NCBI GenBank assembly: GCA_023416895.1
Contig: JAEZGQ010000231.1
Coordinates: forward strand, 1-17,028
DNA: 17,028 nucleotides
Direction of reading: 5' to 3'
From: Bacillota bacterium
Lineage (GTDB): Bacteria; Bacillota; Clostridia; Christensenellales; CAG-138
Shown here: positions 8,719 to 15,020 of the stretch, piece by piece
Layout: each line of letters begins with the position of its first letter
Position numbering within the stretch: position 1 is the stretch's first letter
Program-made: the position numbers and the translations under genes
Notes under the pieces: generated by a model
What the model saw: only the letters and a program-made list of their open reading frames with translations
The model's database searches: none
What the model was told of the DNA's origin: nothing

Positions 8719-8746
8719 AAAAAGCTGGTGTTGCACCGGCTTTTTT
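8719..8746 (+). terminator. Rho-independent terminator after the ABC operon
   Basis: AAAAAGCTGGTG, a 3-base TTG loop, then CACCGGC and TTTTTT form a 12-bp stem with one G-T pair, 19 bases after the permease stop. It is only 46 bases before the next gene, which therefore needs its own promoter or read-through; I could not find a good -35/-10 pair in between. Confidence 0.82.
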
Positions 8747-8792
8747 GATATAAGTAAAGAATCCTCTACCATTACCTTTATATGGAGCATGT

Positions 8793-9506
8793 ATGGCAAA
8801 ACTCTCAGTGGCAACGGAACAAAACGAATCCGGCTGCCTTGTTTACGCAACCGAGTATATGGGCGCGTTCGCACGCGGAAAAACTATGGAAGAGGCGCTT
8901 GAAAAGCTACCTGGCGACGTGGTTTCTTACTGCCGTTTTGCAAACAGAAGCACGCCCAAAGAACCGTTTGAATTGTGTGTTGTACAGCAAAAACAAAGCG
9001 CGCTTCAGGTTTGCGATGCCGACAGCGACATCCTTCTCGACTGCGAAATCCCGCCTCTAACCATTTTGGAATACCTTTTGAGCAAAGAGCTGTGCCTAAA
9101 ATCGGCAGAATGCTTTTTGCGCCTGTACGAAGCGATCCCTTCCCCCGACGCGCTTTTGAGGCCGCGCCGCAAAACCTTTTACGGAGAAATACCCGCGACG
9201 GCACGCGAAATGTATTCCCATACCAACGGGGTTACGAGTTATTACGCAGGCGAGATCGGCGCGCAAACGGAAAACAGCACGAACATCTTTCTGTCGCGTT
9301 TGGCCGCGTTTGCCGCCATAGAGGCAACGTCGGACTATTTGATTAACCGCGTTTTTATAGGCAGCCATGACGAGGCGTGGACGCTTCGAAAGGTTTTAAG
9401 ACGCTTTTTGTGGCACGACCGCATCCACGCAAAGGCGTTGTACCAACGCGCGTGCACACTTTGGGGCCGTTCGCGCATTCCGAACGAGTTTTACTTTCCC
9501 GAATAA
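8793..9506 (+). CDS. Uncharacterised protein with HicB-like N-terminus and DinB-like C-terminal domain
   Basis: The 237-residue soluble protein opens with a stretch resembling the HicB/UPF0150 fold: a Gly-containing strand (SGCLVYATEYMGAFARG, 13-29) followed by a helix beginning TMEEALEKLPGDV (31-43), as in the 'GCFTQGDTLEEALENL' pattern of HicB antitoxins. The rest is mainly helical. It ends with RRFLWHDRIHAKALYQRA, where H208 and H212 form HxxxH. With H143 (MYSHTNGVTSYY) they could make the three-His metal site of DinB/YfiT-type four-helix proteins. No HicA toxin lies next to it, so an antitoxin role is unlikely. DinB-like proteins include thiol transferases and many unknowns. GGAG lies 5 bases before the ATG, and the glycosylase-like gene follows after 39 bases. 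The function is not known; the domain calls are from pattern recognition. Confidence 0.8.
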   Translation: MAKLSVATEQNESGCLVYATEYMGAFARGKTMEEALEKLPGDVVSYCRFANRSTPKEPFELCVVQQKQSALQVCDADSDILLDCEIPPLTILEYLLSKELCLKSAECFLRLYEAIPSPDALLRPRRKTFYGEIPATAREMYSHTNGVTSYYAGEIGAQTENSTNIFLSRLAAFAAIEATSDYLINRVFIGSHDEAWTLRKVLRRFLWHDRIHAKALYQRACTLWGRSRIPNEFYFPE

Positions 9507-9545
9507 ACTTATCAGACCTCAAAAATCTACGCTTTGGAGGCAGTT

Positions 9546-10367
9546 ATGCTCGAACTACCGGAAAGCCACGTTTTCTCCGCGCAGCTCAACGGCGTACTCG
9601 CCGGAAAAACCATTGTTTCCTGCGCTGCAAACTCCACACCGCACGGCTTTGCCTTCTTCGCGGGCGACCCTGCACTTTATCCTATGATGCTCACGGGCAG
9701 GCTCGTAAACAGCGTTTCCGCCTCGGGCGGGCTCATCGAATTTGACCTTGGCGAGCTTGCGCTCACCTTGGGTGACGGCGTAACGCCAAAATACTTTCGC
9801 GCGGGCGAAAAGCTGCCCGCAAAGCACCAGCTTCTGCTGGCGTTTGACGACGGCGCGTCCATTGCCTGCACCATTCAGATGTATGGGGGCATGTATGCCT
9901 TTGTGAAAAGCAAATACAAAAACATTTACTACCTTGTTACCAAGGAAAAGCCCTCACCGCTTACAAGCGCGTTTGACCGCGCGTACTTTGAAGCACTTCT
10001 TTCCTCCAGCAAACAAACGTTAAGCGTCAAGGCGTTTCTTGCAACCGAGCAGCGCATCCCGGGGCTTGGCAACGGTGTTTTGCAGGATATTTTGTTTTAT
10101 GCGCGGCTCAGGCCAAAAACCAAGCTCAATGCGCTTTCGGCCATGCAGAAGGACGCGCTTTTTGAGAACGTAAAGACCACGCTCTTGAACATGACCGAGC
10201 AGGGGGGGCGTGATACGGAGCGCAACGTATTTGGCGCACCTGGCGGCTACAAAACAACGCTTTCCAACAAAACCTGGCAGTATCAATGCCCGCGCTGCGG
10301 AGGTACGATCGTGCGCGAGGCGTATTTGGGCGGCAACGTTTACTACTGTACAGGTTGTCAAGAATAG
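9546..10367 (+). CDS. Fpg/Nei-family DNA glycosylase homologue lacking N-terminal proline
   Basis: The 273-residue protein matches the Fpg/Nei length and layout. It has an N-terminal MLELPES, a helix-two-turn-helix region (163-190, ATEQRIPGLGNGVLQDILF, with N176 as the conserved Asn), the GRDTERNVFG loop and a C-terminal zinc finger with C248, C251, C268 and C271. Fpg/Nei enzymes excise oxidised bases using the amino group of Pro2 as nucleophile. Here residue 2 is Leu, while Glu3 is kept. The zinc-finger Arg that contacts DNA phosphate in Fpg (within QRxTFYC) is replaced by Gly (LGGNVYYC). I recall other Clostridia homologues with an MxELPES start, so this may be a distinct subfamily rather than a sequencing error. 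The ATG at 9546 has GGAGG 5 bases upstream; an in-frame TTG at 9534 overlaps that site and is rejected. It is the second gene of a four-gene cluster. Confidence 0.88.
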   Translation: MLELPESHVFSAQLNGVLAGKTIVSCAANSTPHGFAFFAGDPALYPMMLTGRLVNSVSASGGLIEFDLGELALTLGDGVTPKYFRAGEKLPAKHQLLLAFDDGASIACTIQMYGGMYAFVKSKYKNIYYLVTKEKPSPLTSAFDRAYFEALLSSSKQTLSVKAFLATEQRIPGLGNGVLQDILFYARLRPKTKLNALSAMQKDALFENVKTTLLNMTEQGGRDTERNVFGAPGGYKTTLSNKTWQYQCPRCGGTIVREAYLGGNVYYCTGCQE

Positions 10368-10389
10368 CCCCTAATTTCAAGGAGGTTCT

Positions 10390-10929
10390 ATGCAAATCGT
10401 CAACATGGAAACGCTCAACAAAGAGCAGCTTGAACAGGCAGCGGAAATTCTCTTTTTAAGCCTGCCCGACGGCTGGCCAACGATTGAAGAGGCGCGTGCG
10501 GAAGTCAAGGAACGTCTTATTCCCGAAAACACGCTGCTCGCGGCGGTAGAAAACGAAACAGTGCTTGGCTTTGGAGGTATTTTGCCCTCTTACGGCGGAA
10601 ATATGGCCGAGCTTCACCCGCTTGCGGTACGCGCGGATACGCGCGGCAGGGGCATTGGTATGGCGCTTGTACATGCGCTTGAGGATGCGGCGCGCCAAAA
10701 AGGCGCCTTTACGCTTTGGCTGGGTGCGGATGATGAAAAGGAAGGCGGCGAAACTTCGCTTGCCAATGTGGATCTGTTTGACGACCTGCCTGCGCGCTTA
10801 AAAGACTTCCAGCCCGGCACGCACCAAAGCGCGTTTTATTTAAAGCTCGGCTACAAGGTCATCGGCGTAATGCCGGATGCAAATGGCAAAGGCAAACCCG
10901 ACATCTATTTGGGCAAACGGCTTGTTTGA
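10390..10929 (+). CDS. GNAT acetyltransferase, aminoglycoside 6'-N-acetyltransferase-like
   Basis: The 179-residue protein has the GNAT acetyl-CoA motif at VRADTRGRGIGMALVHALED (80-99), containing R-G-R-G-I-G at 85-90, after the beta strand ELHPLAV. The C-terminal part (TSLANVDLFDDL, then FYLKLGYKVIGVMPDANG and KPDIYLGKRL) is like that of chromosomal AAC(6') enzymes, which end in a similar Pro-Asp-Ala-Asn-Gly...Lys-Pro-Asp stretch. AAC(6') enzymes acetylate the 6'-amine of aminoglycosides, but many chromosomal relatives have other or unknown substrates. An AAGGAGG sequence sits 4-5 bases before the ATG, the gene lies 22 bases after the glycosylase homologue and 24 before the Nudix gene. Resistance is a possibility, not a conclusion. 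Confidence 0.87.
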   Translation: MQIVNMETLNKEQLEQAAEILFLSLPDGWPTIEEARAEVKERLIPENTLLAAVENETVLGFGGILPSYGGNMAELHPLAVRADTRGRGIGMALVHALEDAARQKGAFTLWLGADDEKEGGETSLANVDLFDDLPARLKDFQPGTHQSAFYLKLGYKVIGVMPDANGKGKPDIYLGKRLV

Positions 10930-10953
10930 ACACGAGGGAAAGAGCCAAAATAC

Positions 10954-11442
10954 ATGAGCGATTATATTTTGGAACTGAGAAAGCTCGTAGGGCATAGGCC
11001 GCTTTTGCAGTGCGGCGCGAGCGTGATCGTGGAAAACGAAAAAGGTGAGCTTTTGCTTCAGCTTCGCACGGACAATGGCTGCTGGGCGTATTCCGGCGGC
11101 TCGGTAGAGCCAGACGAGGAGGTCATGGAGGCCGCCCGCCGCGAGCTTTTTGAGGAAACCGGGCTTGAGGCGCTTTCCCTTTCGCTCTACGGCGTATTTT
11201 CGGGTGCAGATATGCACTACGTTTACCCAAATGGCGACGAGGTATCAAACATCGACATCGTTTATGTATGCAAAAGCTATCGCGGCACGCTTTCGCCGCA
11301 GGCGGATGAGGTAAAAGAGCTTCGCTTTTTCCCGCCTGAAGCACTACCGGAAAACCTTTCGCCGCCCAATGCGCGCGCCCTTCGCCAATATGCAAGCGAG
11401 CGCCTGCGCGAGAAAACCGGTACCGATACGGTGCAGAAGTAA
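10954..11442 (+). CDS. Nudix hydrolase
   Basis: The 162-residue protein carries a complete Nudix box GX5EX7REUXEEXGU: G49, E55, R63-E64, E67-E68, G70-L71 (from GGSVEPDEEVMEAARRELFE onward), which binds Mg2+ and hydrolyses a nucleoside diphosphate linked to another group. The region before it (CGASVIVENEKGELLLQLR and CWAYSGG) is the usual first sheet. The C-terminus is Pro-rich with a short helix. The substrate cannot be predicted; oxidised NTPs, NDP-sugars or dinucleotides are all possible. The ribosome binding site is weak (GGGAAAGAG about 9-15 bases upstream), so translation may partly depend on the upstream gene. It is the last gene of the cluster and is followed by a strong terminator. 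Confidence 0.93.
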   Translation: MSDYILELRKLVGHRPLLQCGASVIVENEKGELLLQLRTDNGCWAYSGGSVEPDEEVMEAARRELFEETGLEALSLSLYGVFSGADMHYVYPNGDEVSNIDIVYVCKSYRGTLSPQADEVKELRFFPPEALPENLSPPNARALRQYASERLREKTGTDTVQK

Positions 11443-11564
11443 TCGGCGGCATATACGAAACGGATAAAAGCTACAGGCTTTCGTAGTTCTCACGCGTTGA
11501 CGGCAGTAGGCCAGGCAACGAGTGCAAACCTCAAAAAAGTGACACAAGGTACTTTTTGAAGAGC

Positions 11565-11595
11565 AAAAAAACCGCACCAAACGGTGCGGTTTTTT
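11565..11595. terminator. Bidirectional terminator between Nudix and CAP genes
   Basis: AAAAAA then ACCGCACC, loop AAAC and GGTGCGGT then TTTTT form a 13-bp stem flanked by A and T tracts. It can stop transcription of the rightward Nudix cluster and of the leftward CAP gene, whose stop lies 14 bases away. A weaker AAAAAAGT...ACTTTTT hairpin lies just before it, at 11532-11558. Confidence 0.92.
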
Positions 11596-11608
11596 ATGTT
11601 TGCGGCGT

Positions 11609-12796
11609 TTAGCCGATGAACTCCTGCGTCCAGTAGTTGCCGCTCGCAACGTACCCTACGCCGATGGTGGTGTAGTTCGCGTTGAGGATGTTTGCCCTAT
11701 GGCCTTCTGAATTCATCCATGCGGTCACAACGGCTTGCGGTGTGGCATAACCCTTAGCGATGTTTTCGCCCGCGGTGCGGTACGAAATACCGAAGGTTTT
11801 CATCATGTCAAACGGAGAGCCGTAGGTTGGACTGGTGTGCGAGAAGTAATTGTTGTCGTGCATATCCTGCGACTTCAGCCTTGCCACGTCAGAAAGCTTG
11901 GAGCTCAGCGTGAGGGGGTTCAAGCCGTAGGCCGCGCGCTGCTCATTCACAAGCTCAACGACCTGTTTCTCATAGGAAAGGTTGTCCGCGTCGGAAGAAA
12001 GCTCGGGCTTTTTCGTGGCCGCGGGCGCTTCCGTCGCGACGGGCGTTTCAACAGGCTTTGCCGTCACAACGGGCGTTGCCGTTACCGCGGGGGTCGCAGT
12101 GGGCTTGGTCGTTGCGGCGGGCGTTGCCGTTACCGCAGGGGTTGCGGTGGGCTTCGCCGTTGCGGCGGGCGTTGCGGTTACCGCAGGGGTTGCGGTGGGC
12201 TTCGCCGTCGCGGCAGGCGTTGAGGTTACGGGTACTTTTACACAGTTGCTGTTGGTGATGAGCTGCTTCAAAAGGGCATTCAGCATGGAGCTGAATCTGG
12301 AATTGTTGCAGTTCGCACCGGAAATCACGACGTTGGAAACGGTACCCGTATTTGCGTTGCCGGAAAGCTGAGTTTTTACCGTTTCGAGCGCTGAGTTAAG
12401 GTCGGCAGAGGTCACATTTTCAACGGCGTTCGTGTTGCTGCCATTGTCCGTACTGCCTTTTTTGTCAGCGGCAGCAACCTTCGCACAGGCTTTGCTCAGA
12501 GCGTTTTCGCACAGTGCCGCACGGTTCAAGATCGTGCTAAGCTGATTGGACGAGCATGTCAGGCCGTTTACGGCGACGGAGTCGCCACAGTCGGGCAAAC
12601 TGGAAACGAAATTGATGCCCGCAACATTGCTTGCGCAATTTCCAAGCGCGTCATACAGGCTGTTTGAGATACCCAAAACGTTGCTTTGCGCATTTGCGTA
12701 TTCCAAACAATTTGTTGCAGCGGGTGCGGCGTAGGCAACCGAGGAAACACCCAGGAGAAGTACTGCGGCTAAAACCGCGATGATTTTTTTCTTCAT
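11609..12796 (-). CDS. Secreted CAP-domain (YkwD-like) protein with Cys-rich N-terminal region
   Basis: The 395-residue preprotein has a signal peptide (MKKKIIAVLAAVLLLGVSSV then AYA, likely cut after residue 23). Next come a region of about 160 residues with eight cysteines (C30, 54, 70, 81, 96, 104, 163, 185), a Thr/Ala/Pro linker (193-263) and a C-terminal CAP/SCP domain (273-395). CAP hallmarks are YFSHTSP (H320), AGENIA (E344), WMNSEGHRANIL (E364, H366) and TIGVGY. Bacterial CAP proteins of this type are secreted or wall-associated; their biochemical role is poorly known. I see no sortase motif, SLH domain or LysM, so wall attachment is not explained unless the N-terminal region does it. 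The ATG at 12794-12796 has AGGAGGTG just upstream; the in-frame extension beyond it is rejected. Transcribed alone, leftwards. Confidence 0.93.
   Translation of the reverse strand: MKKKIIAVLAAVLLLGVSSVAYAAPAATNCLEYANAQSNVLGISNSLYDALGNCASNVAGINFVSSLPDCGDSVAVNGLTCSSNQLSTILNRAALCENALSKACAKVAAADKKGSTDNGSNTNAVENVTSADLNSALETVKTQLSGNANTGTVSNVVISGANCNNSRFSSMLNALLKQLITNSNCVKVPVTSTPAATAKPTATPAVTATPAATAKPTATPAVTATPAATTKPTATPAVTATPVVTAKPVETPVATEAPAATKKPELSSDADNLSYEKQVVELVNEQRAAYGLNPLTLSSKLSDVARLKSQDMHDNNYFSHTSPTYGSPFDMMKTFGISYRTAGENIAKGYATPQAVVTAWMNSEGHRANILNANYTTIGVGYVASGNYWTQEFIG
12077..12220 (-). repeat. Three tandem 48-bp repeats encoding a Thr/Pro linker
   Basis: Inside the CAP gene the 16-residue unit TPAATAKPTATPAVTA occurs three times in a row (third copy with one A-to-T change). 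A degenerate fourth unit (TPVVTAKPVETPVATE) and a partial fifth follow to about position 12002. The unit probably forms an extended spacer between the Cys-rich region and the CAP domain. Such in-frame repeats often vary in copy number between strains. Confidence 0.92.
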
Positions 12797-13442
12797 GGTT
12801 TTCACCTCCTGTTGCACATTGTAAGGGGTCAGCACGTGAAAAAAAAGCTGTAAATGCTTCCACACATGGCTGTAATAGGCAGAATTCAGGTGTTTTAAGA
12901 TGGCAAAAAGGCAGATTCAGGAAATGCGCTTGTGTAAATATATTTCCTATCGCCTTTTGTGTCTTTTTTACGCCGTAACGCAGGTTTGTGCCCGCCCTAA
13001 AAAGTGTGCTTTTCCAAGTACTTCCATCGGGTTCCTAAGAAGCGCCACTTAATACTAACCTAAAACCCAAGCTTTTATGCATTTTTTTTACAAGCATAAC
13101 ACAGGGCTTTGCTGATTTCATTGTAAAATTATTCATGTTGGCCGTTTTCGTATTAGGGCTGAAAATTTGTGGTCACTCCTGGCGCAACACCAACGAAATC
13201 TTTTCAAATTCCAAAGATTCCAATGCAAAAACAGAAGGAAAAATCTACCTTTTTTCATATTTTCGCAAACCAATGTATAAAACTTCCTCCATTTATGTAT
13301 AATTTTTCTTTTAAATTTTGCTTTCCTTTATTATATAAATATTCTATAAACATTGTATGAACGGCATTTGACTTGCCGCATAAAAGAAACCCGCAAACGG
13401 CGCATCGACGCGGCAAGCGGGTATAAAAGCAAGTATTCGCAT
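12797..13442. other. 646-base gene-poor region between CAP gene and DUF3298 gene
   Basis: No convincing gene is visible on either strand. The left part (12797-13080) is the leader of the CAP gene. The best but weak promoter there is AAGACA, 17 bases, TATATT on the minus strand around 12941-12969. The middle (about 13060-13350) is clearly AT-rich compared with the flanking genes, with poly-T runs, a TTATGC/GCATAA inverted repeat near 13075-13105 and an AATCTTT/AAAGATT inverted repeat near 13196-13220. The right end holds the DUF3298 terminator. It may contain an untranslated RNA or leader structure, but I do not recognise a known riboswitch. Confidence 0.5.
13382..13422 (-). terminator. Likely terminator of the DUF3298 gene
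   Basis: On the minus strand ACCCGC and GCGGGT pair around a GC-rich 22-base loop that itself contains CGC/GCG pairing, followed by TTCTTTTAT, 20 bases after the stop codon. A longer alternative pairing, CTTGCCGC (13372-13379) with GCGGCAAG (13410-13417), overlaps it, so the fold is ambiguous and the U tract is interrupted. Confidence 0.5.
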
Positions 13443-14132
13443 TCAGCCGCAGTTCGGCTTTTTGACAGTTTCGTCGTAAGGCAGCAAAAACTCTACAATT
13501 CCCGAGGCATATGGCGCAATGTCGTACTGCTGATAATAAACGACAATGCCTTGCGGCGTAATATAAAAGCTGTTGGGGTTGAAATTCTGCACGATCAGCT
13601 TTTTGTAATCCTCAAAATAGATACCGGGGTTTTCGGCCATGTTCTTCTCCGCCTGTTCTATGATGCGTTCGGTTACATACCTCTGATAATCCGTGCCTTG
13701 CTTAAAAAAGCTCGCAAGCGGCACGCGCCATCCCGTATTCAAATCCCATGTTTCCGAGCCGCGCGCGGTGATGCCGTGCGCGCCGCCCGTATACTCGTAC
13801 CGGTCGTGATAATAGCTCAAATGACAGGATTCGTTGTAAGTAATGGTATAATTAAGCACCGCTTCGTACGGGTGAAACGGGAAGCCGTTGATTTGTGAAT
13901 ACCTGTAATCGCGGATAGCTTGCCTGTAAAGCGTGTTGGAGGAATGGTTAAGAAAGCTCCCGACCTCCATGCGGATGCTCGAGTTGATGCGAAGTTCCGC
14001 CATTCGGTTGTTCGGAAGCTCCACGTCAAAGTGTTCCGTGGAAACGCGGATCATGGTAACGCCCTTAAAAGAAAGGCTGCGGTTGGTTATTTGCGCGATG
14101 ATTTTTGCGCGCTCATTTATTGAAAGTTCCAT
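13443..14132 (-). CDS. DUF3298-domain (RsiV/PdaC-like) protein without signal peptide
   Basis: The 229-residue protein resembles the extracellular DUF3298 region of the lysozyme-sensing anti-sigma factor RsiV and of PdaC-type deacetylases. I see YTITYNESCHLSYYHDRYEY then TGGAHG (115-120), WDLNTGWRVPLASFF (129-143), a helix with RYVTERIIEQAEKN, and FYITPQGIVVYYQQYDIAPY then ASG (189-211). In known proteins the domain follows a membrane segment or signal peptide. Here the N-terminus is MELSINERAKIIAQITNRSL and I see neither, so the protein should stay in the cytoplasm unless exported otherwise. GGAGGG lies about 8 bases before the ATG. It is transcribed alone and divergently from a TetR regulator. 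Function unknown. Confidence 0.85.
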   Translation of the reverse strand: MELSINERAKIIAQITNRSLSFKGVTMIRVSTEHFDVELPNNRMAELRINSSIRMEVGSFLNHSSNTLYRQAIRDYRYSQINGFPFHPYEAVLNYTITYNESCHLSYYHDRYEYTGGAHGITARGSETWDLNTGWRVPLASFFKQGTDYQRYVTERIIEQAEKNMAENPGIYFEDYKKLIVQNFNPNSFYITPQGIVVYYQQYDIAPYASGIVEFLLPYDETVKKPNCG

Positions 14133-14233
14133 TCGGATCCCTCCCTTGTATGCTATGCAGCAGCAATTCCAAACGACACGTACAAAAATATGGCATTTTT
14201 CACAATCATTTGCGGATTGCCGTGTTTAAGATG

Positions 14234-14262
14234 TTGAATTTTAGCCATATGTCTAATACAAT
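14234..14262 (+). promoter_or_regulatory. Candidate promoter of the TetR gene
   Basis: TTGAAT (14234-14239) and TACAAT (14257-14262) are spaced by 17 bases; transcription would start near 14269, about 80 bases before the start codon. Confidence 0.6.
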
Positions 14263-14267
14263 ATAAA
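14238..14267 (-). promoter_or_regulatory. Candidate divergent promoter of the DUF3298 gene
   Basis: On the minus strand TTTATA (14262-14267) and TAAAAT (14238-14243) are spaced by 18 bases. It overlaps the TetR promoter face to face. AT-rich sequence makes such matches easy to find by chance. Confidence 0.35.
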
Positions 14268-14273
14268 TATTAG
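14253..14273. promoter_or_regulatory. Candidate TetR operator overlapping the promoters
   Basis: CTAATA (14253-14258) and TATTAG (14268-14273) form perfect 6-bp arms around 9 bases. The site covers the -10 of the TetR promoter and the -35 of the candidate opposite promoter. TetR dimers bind such inverted repeats and often repress their own gene and a divergent one. Confidence 0.45.
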
Positions 14274-14351
14274 GACGCGGTCGATTAAACATCGGCGCCG
14301 CCTTTTTTGAAAAGCAATTCGCGCGGCCGTCCGTACGTACGAGGAGGATTT

Positions 14352-14936
14352 ATGGATAACAGCAACGATAGGCGTGTACGCAAAACAAAAGCCTTGATCC
14401 GCCAATCGCTGACGCAGCTTTTGAGCGCTAAAGAACTCAGCGATATCTCCGTCAGCGAGCTGACCAAGCTCTCCGACATCAGCCGCGGTACTTTTTATTT
14501 GCACTATAAAAACGTTTTCGATCTTTTTGAGCAAACGGAAAACGAGCTGGTGGCGGATGTATGCACCATCATCTCCGACCTGCGTGGCCAACAACAGTGG
14601 CCCTCCGCTTCCGCTATGCTTGACCTGTTCCGCTACGTTGCTGCAAATGCGGACTTTTTTGCCGCCGTGCTTCGCGTAAAGGAAACGGAATTTTTTAAAA
14701 AGCTTACCGACCAACTCAAACCTCAGACCGCTGAGGACTGGGCAAACCTCTTGCAGGGTGCTGATGAAAGCATGTTTGAATATTGTTACGCGTTCGTTGC
14801 AAGTGGCTGCACGGCGCTTTTGAAGCAATGGTTTTTATCGGGTATGAAGGAACGGCCTGAGGTCATAGCTCATTTCGCCTCCCAGCTTACCAACCATCTT
14901 TTTGTTACCGCAGCGCGGATTAAGGCCCCTTCATAA
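14352..14936 (+). CDS. TetR/AcrR family transcriptional regulator
   Basis: The 194-residue protein has a TetR N-terminal DNA-binding domain. It opens RRVRKTKALIRQSLTQLL, followed by the helix-turn-helix at about 33-52 (SVSELTKLSDISRGTFYLHY), with the family's GTFYxHY signature, then KNVFDLFEQTENEL. The C-terminal helical part (70-194) would bind a ligand and form the dimer. It resembles the shorter C-terminal domain of DhaS-like regulators, with an FxxG...LLKQWFLSGM stretch. GAGGAGG lies just before the ATG at 14352; an in-frame TTG 15 codons upstream is rejected. It is divergent from the DUF3298 gene and may control it and itself. Ligand unknown. Confidence 0.93.
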   Translation: MDNSNDRRVRKTKALIRQSLTQLLSAKELSDISVSELTKLSDISRGTFYLHYKNVFDLFEQTENELVADVCTIISDLRGQQQWPSASAMLDLFRYVAANADFFAAVLRVKETEFFKKLTDQLKPQTAEDWANLLQGADESMFEYCYAFVASGCTALLKQWFLSGMKERPEVIAHFASQLTNHLFVTAARIKAPS

Positions 14937-14963
14937 TAGAAGTAAGAGCTTTATAGTACTAGC

Positions 14964-14993
14964 AAAAGCGGAGGGCAATGCCCTCCGCTTTTA
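14964..14993. terminator. Bidirectional terminator between TetR and DegV genes
   Basis: AAAAGCGGAGGGC, loop AAT and GCCCTCCGCTTTT form a perfect 13-bp stem with A and T flanks, between two converging genes (27 bases from each). Confidence 0.93.
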
Positions 14994-15020
14994 TTCATCA
15001 ACTACAAATTCCATTTTCCC

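Noticed and set aside
8793..8970. Type II toxin-antitoxin system suggested by the HicB-like N-terminus.
   Set aside because: No HicA-sized gene is adjacent on either side and the protein continues into a large second domain.
12968..13027. A minus-strand mini-frame of 19 codons (MEVLGKAHFLGRAQTCVTA) with AGGA 5 bases before the ATG, upstream of the CAP gene.
   Set aside because: Very short, no recognisable leader-peptide feature and no stem-loop attenuator visible; chance is likely.
12985..13055. Minus-strand text with CTTCTTAG, CCGATGG and AGTACTTGG in order, reminiscent of the central part of a 5S rRNA.
   Set aside because: The flanking 5S helices and the second half do not match, so I cannot support a gene or even a remnant; an Infernal scan would settle it.
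13169..13360. A plus-strand frame of 63 codons starting with GTG in the AT-rich region.
   Set aside because: No ribosome binding site, biased composition reflects the AT-rich DNA, and no motif is recognisable.
13372..13417. Inverted repeat CTTGCCGC/GCGGCAAG as a possible mobile-element end or attachment site.
   Set aside because: It lies just after a stop codon and overlaps a terminator-like hairpin; no integrase, transposase or target duplication is present.
14332..14341. Perfect 10-bp palindrome CGTACGTACG just before the TetR ribosome binding site.
   Set aside because: Short and lacking a second copy; the quasi-palindrome over the promoter is a better operator candidate.
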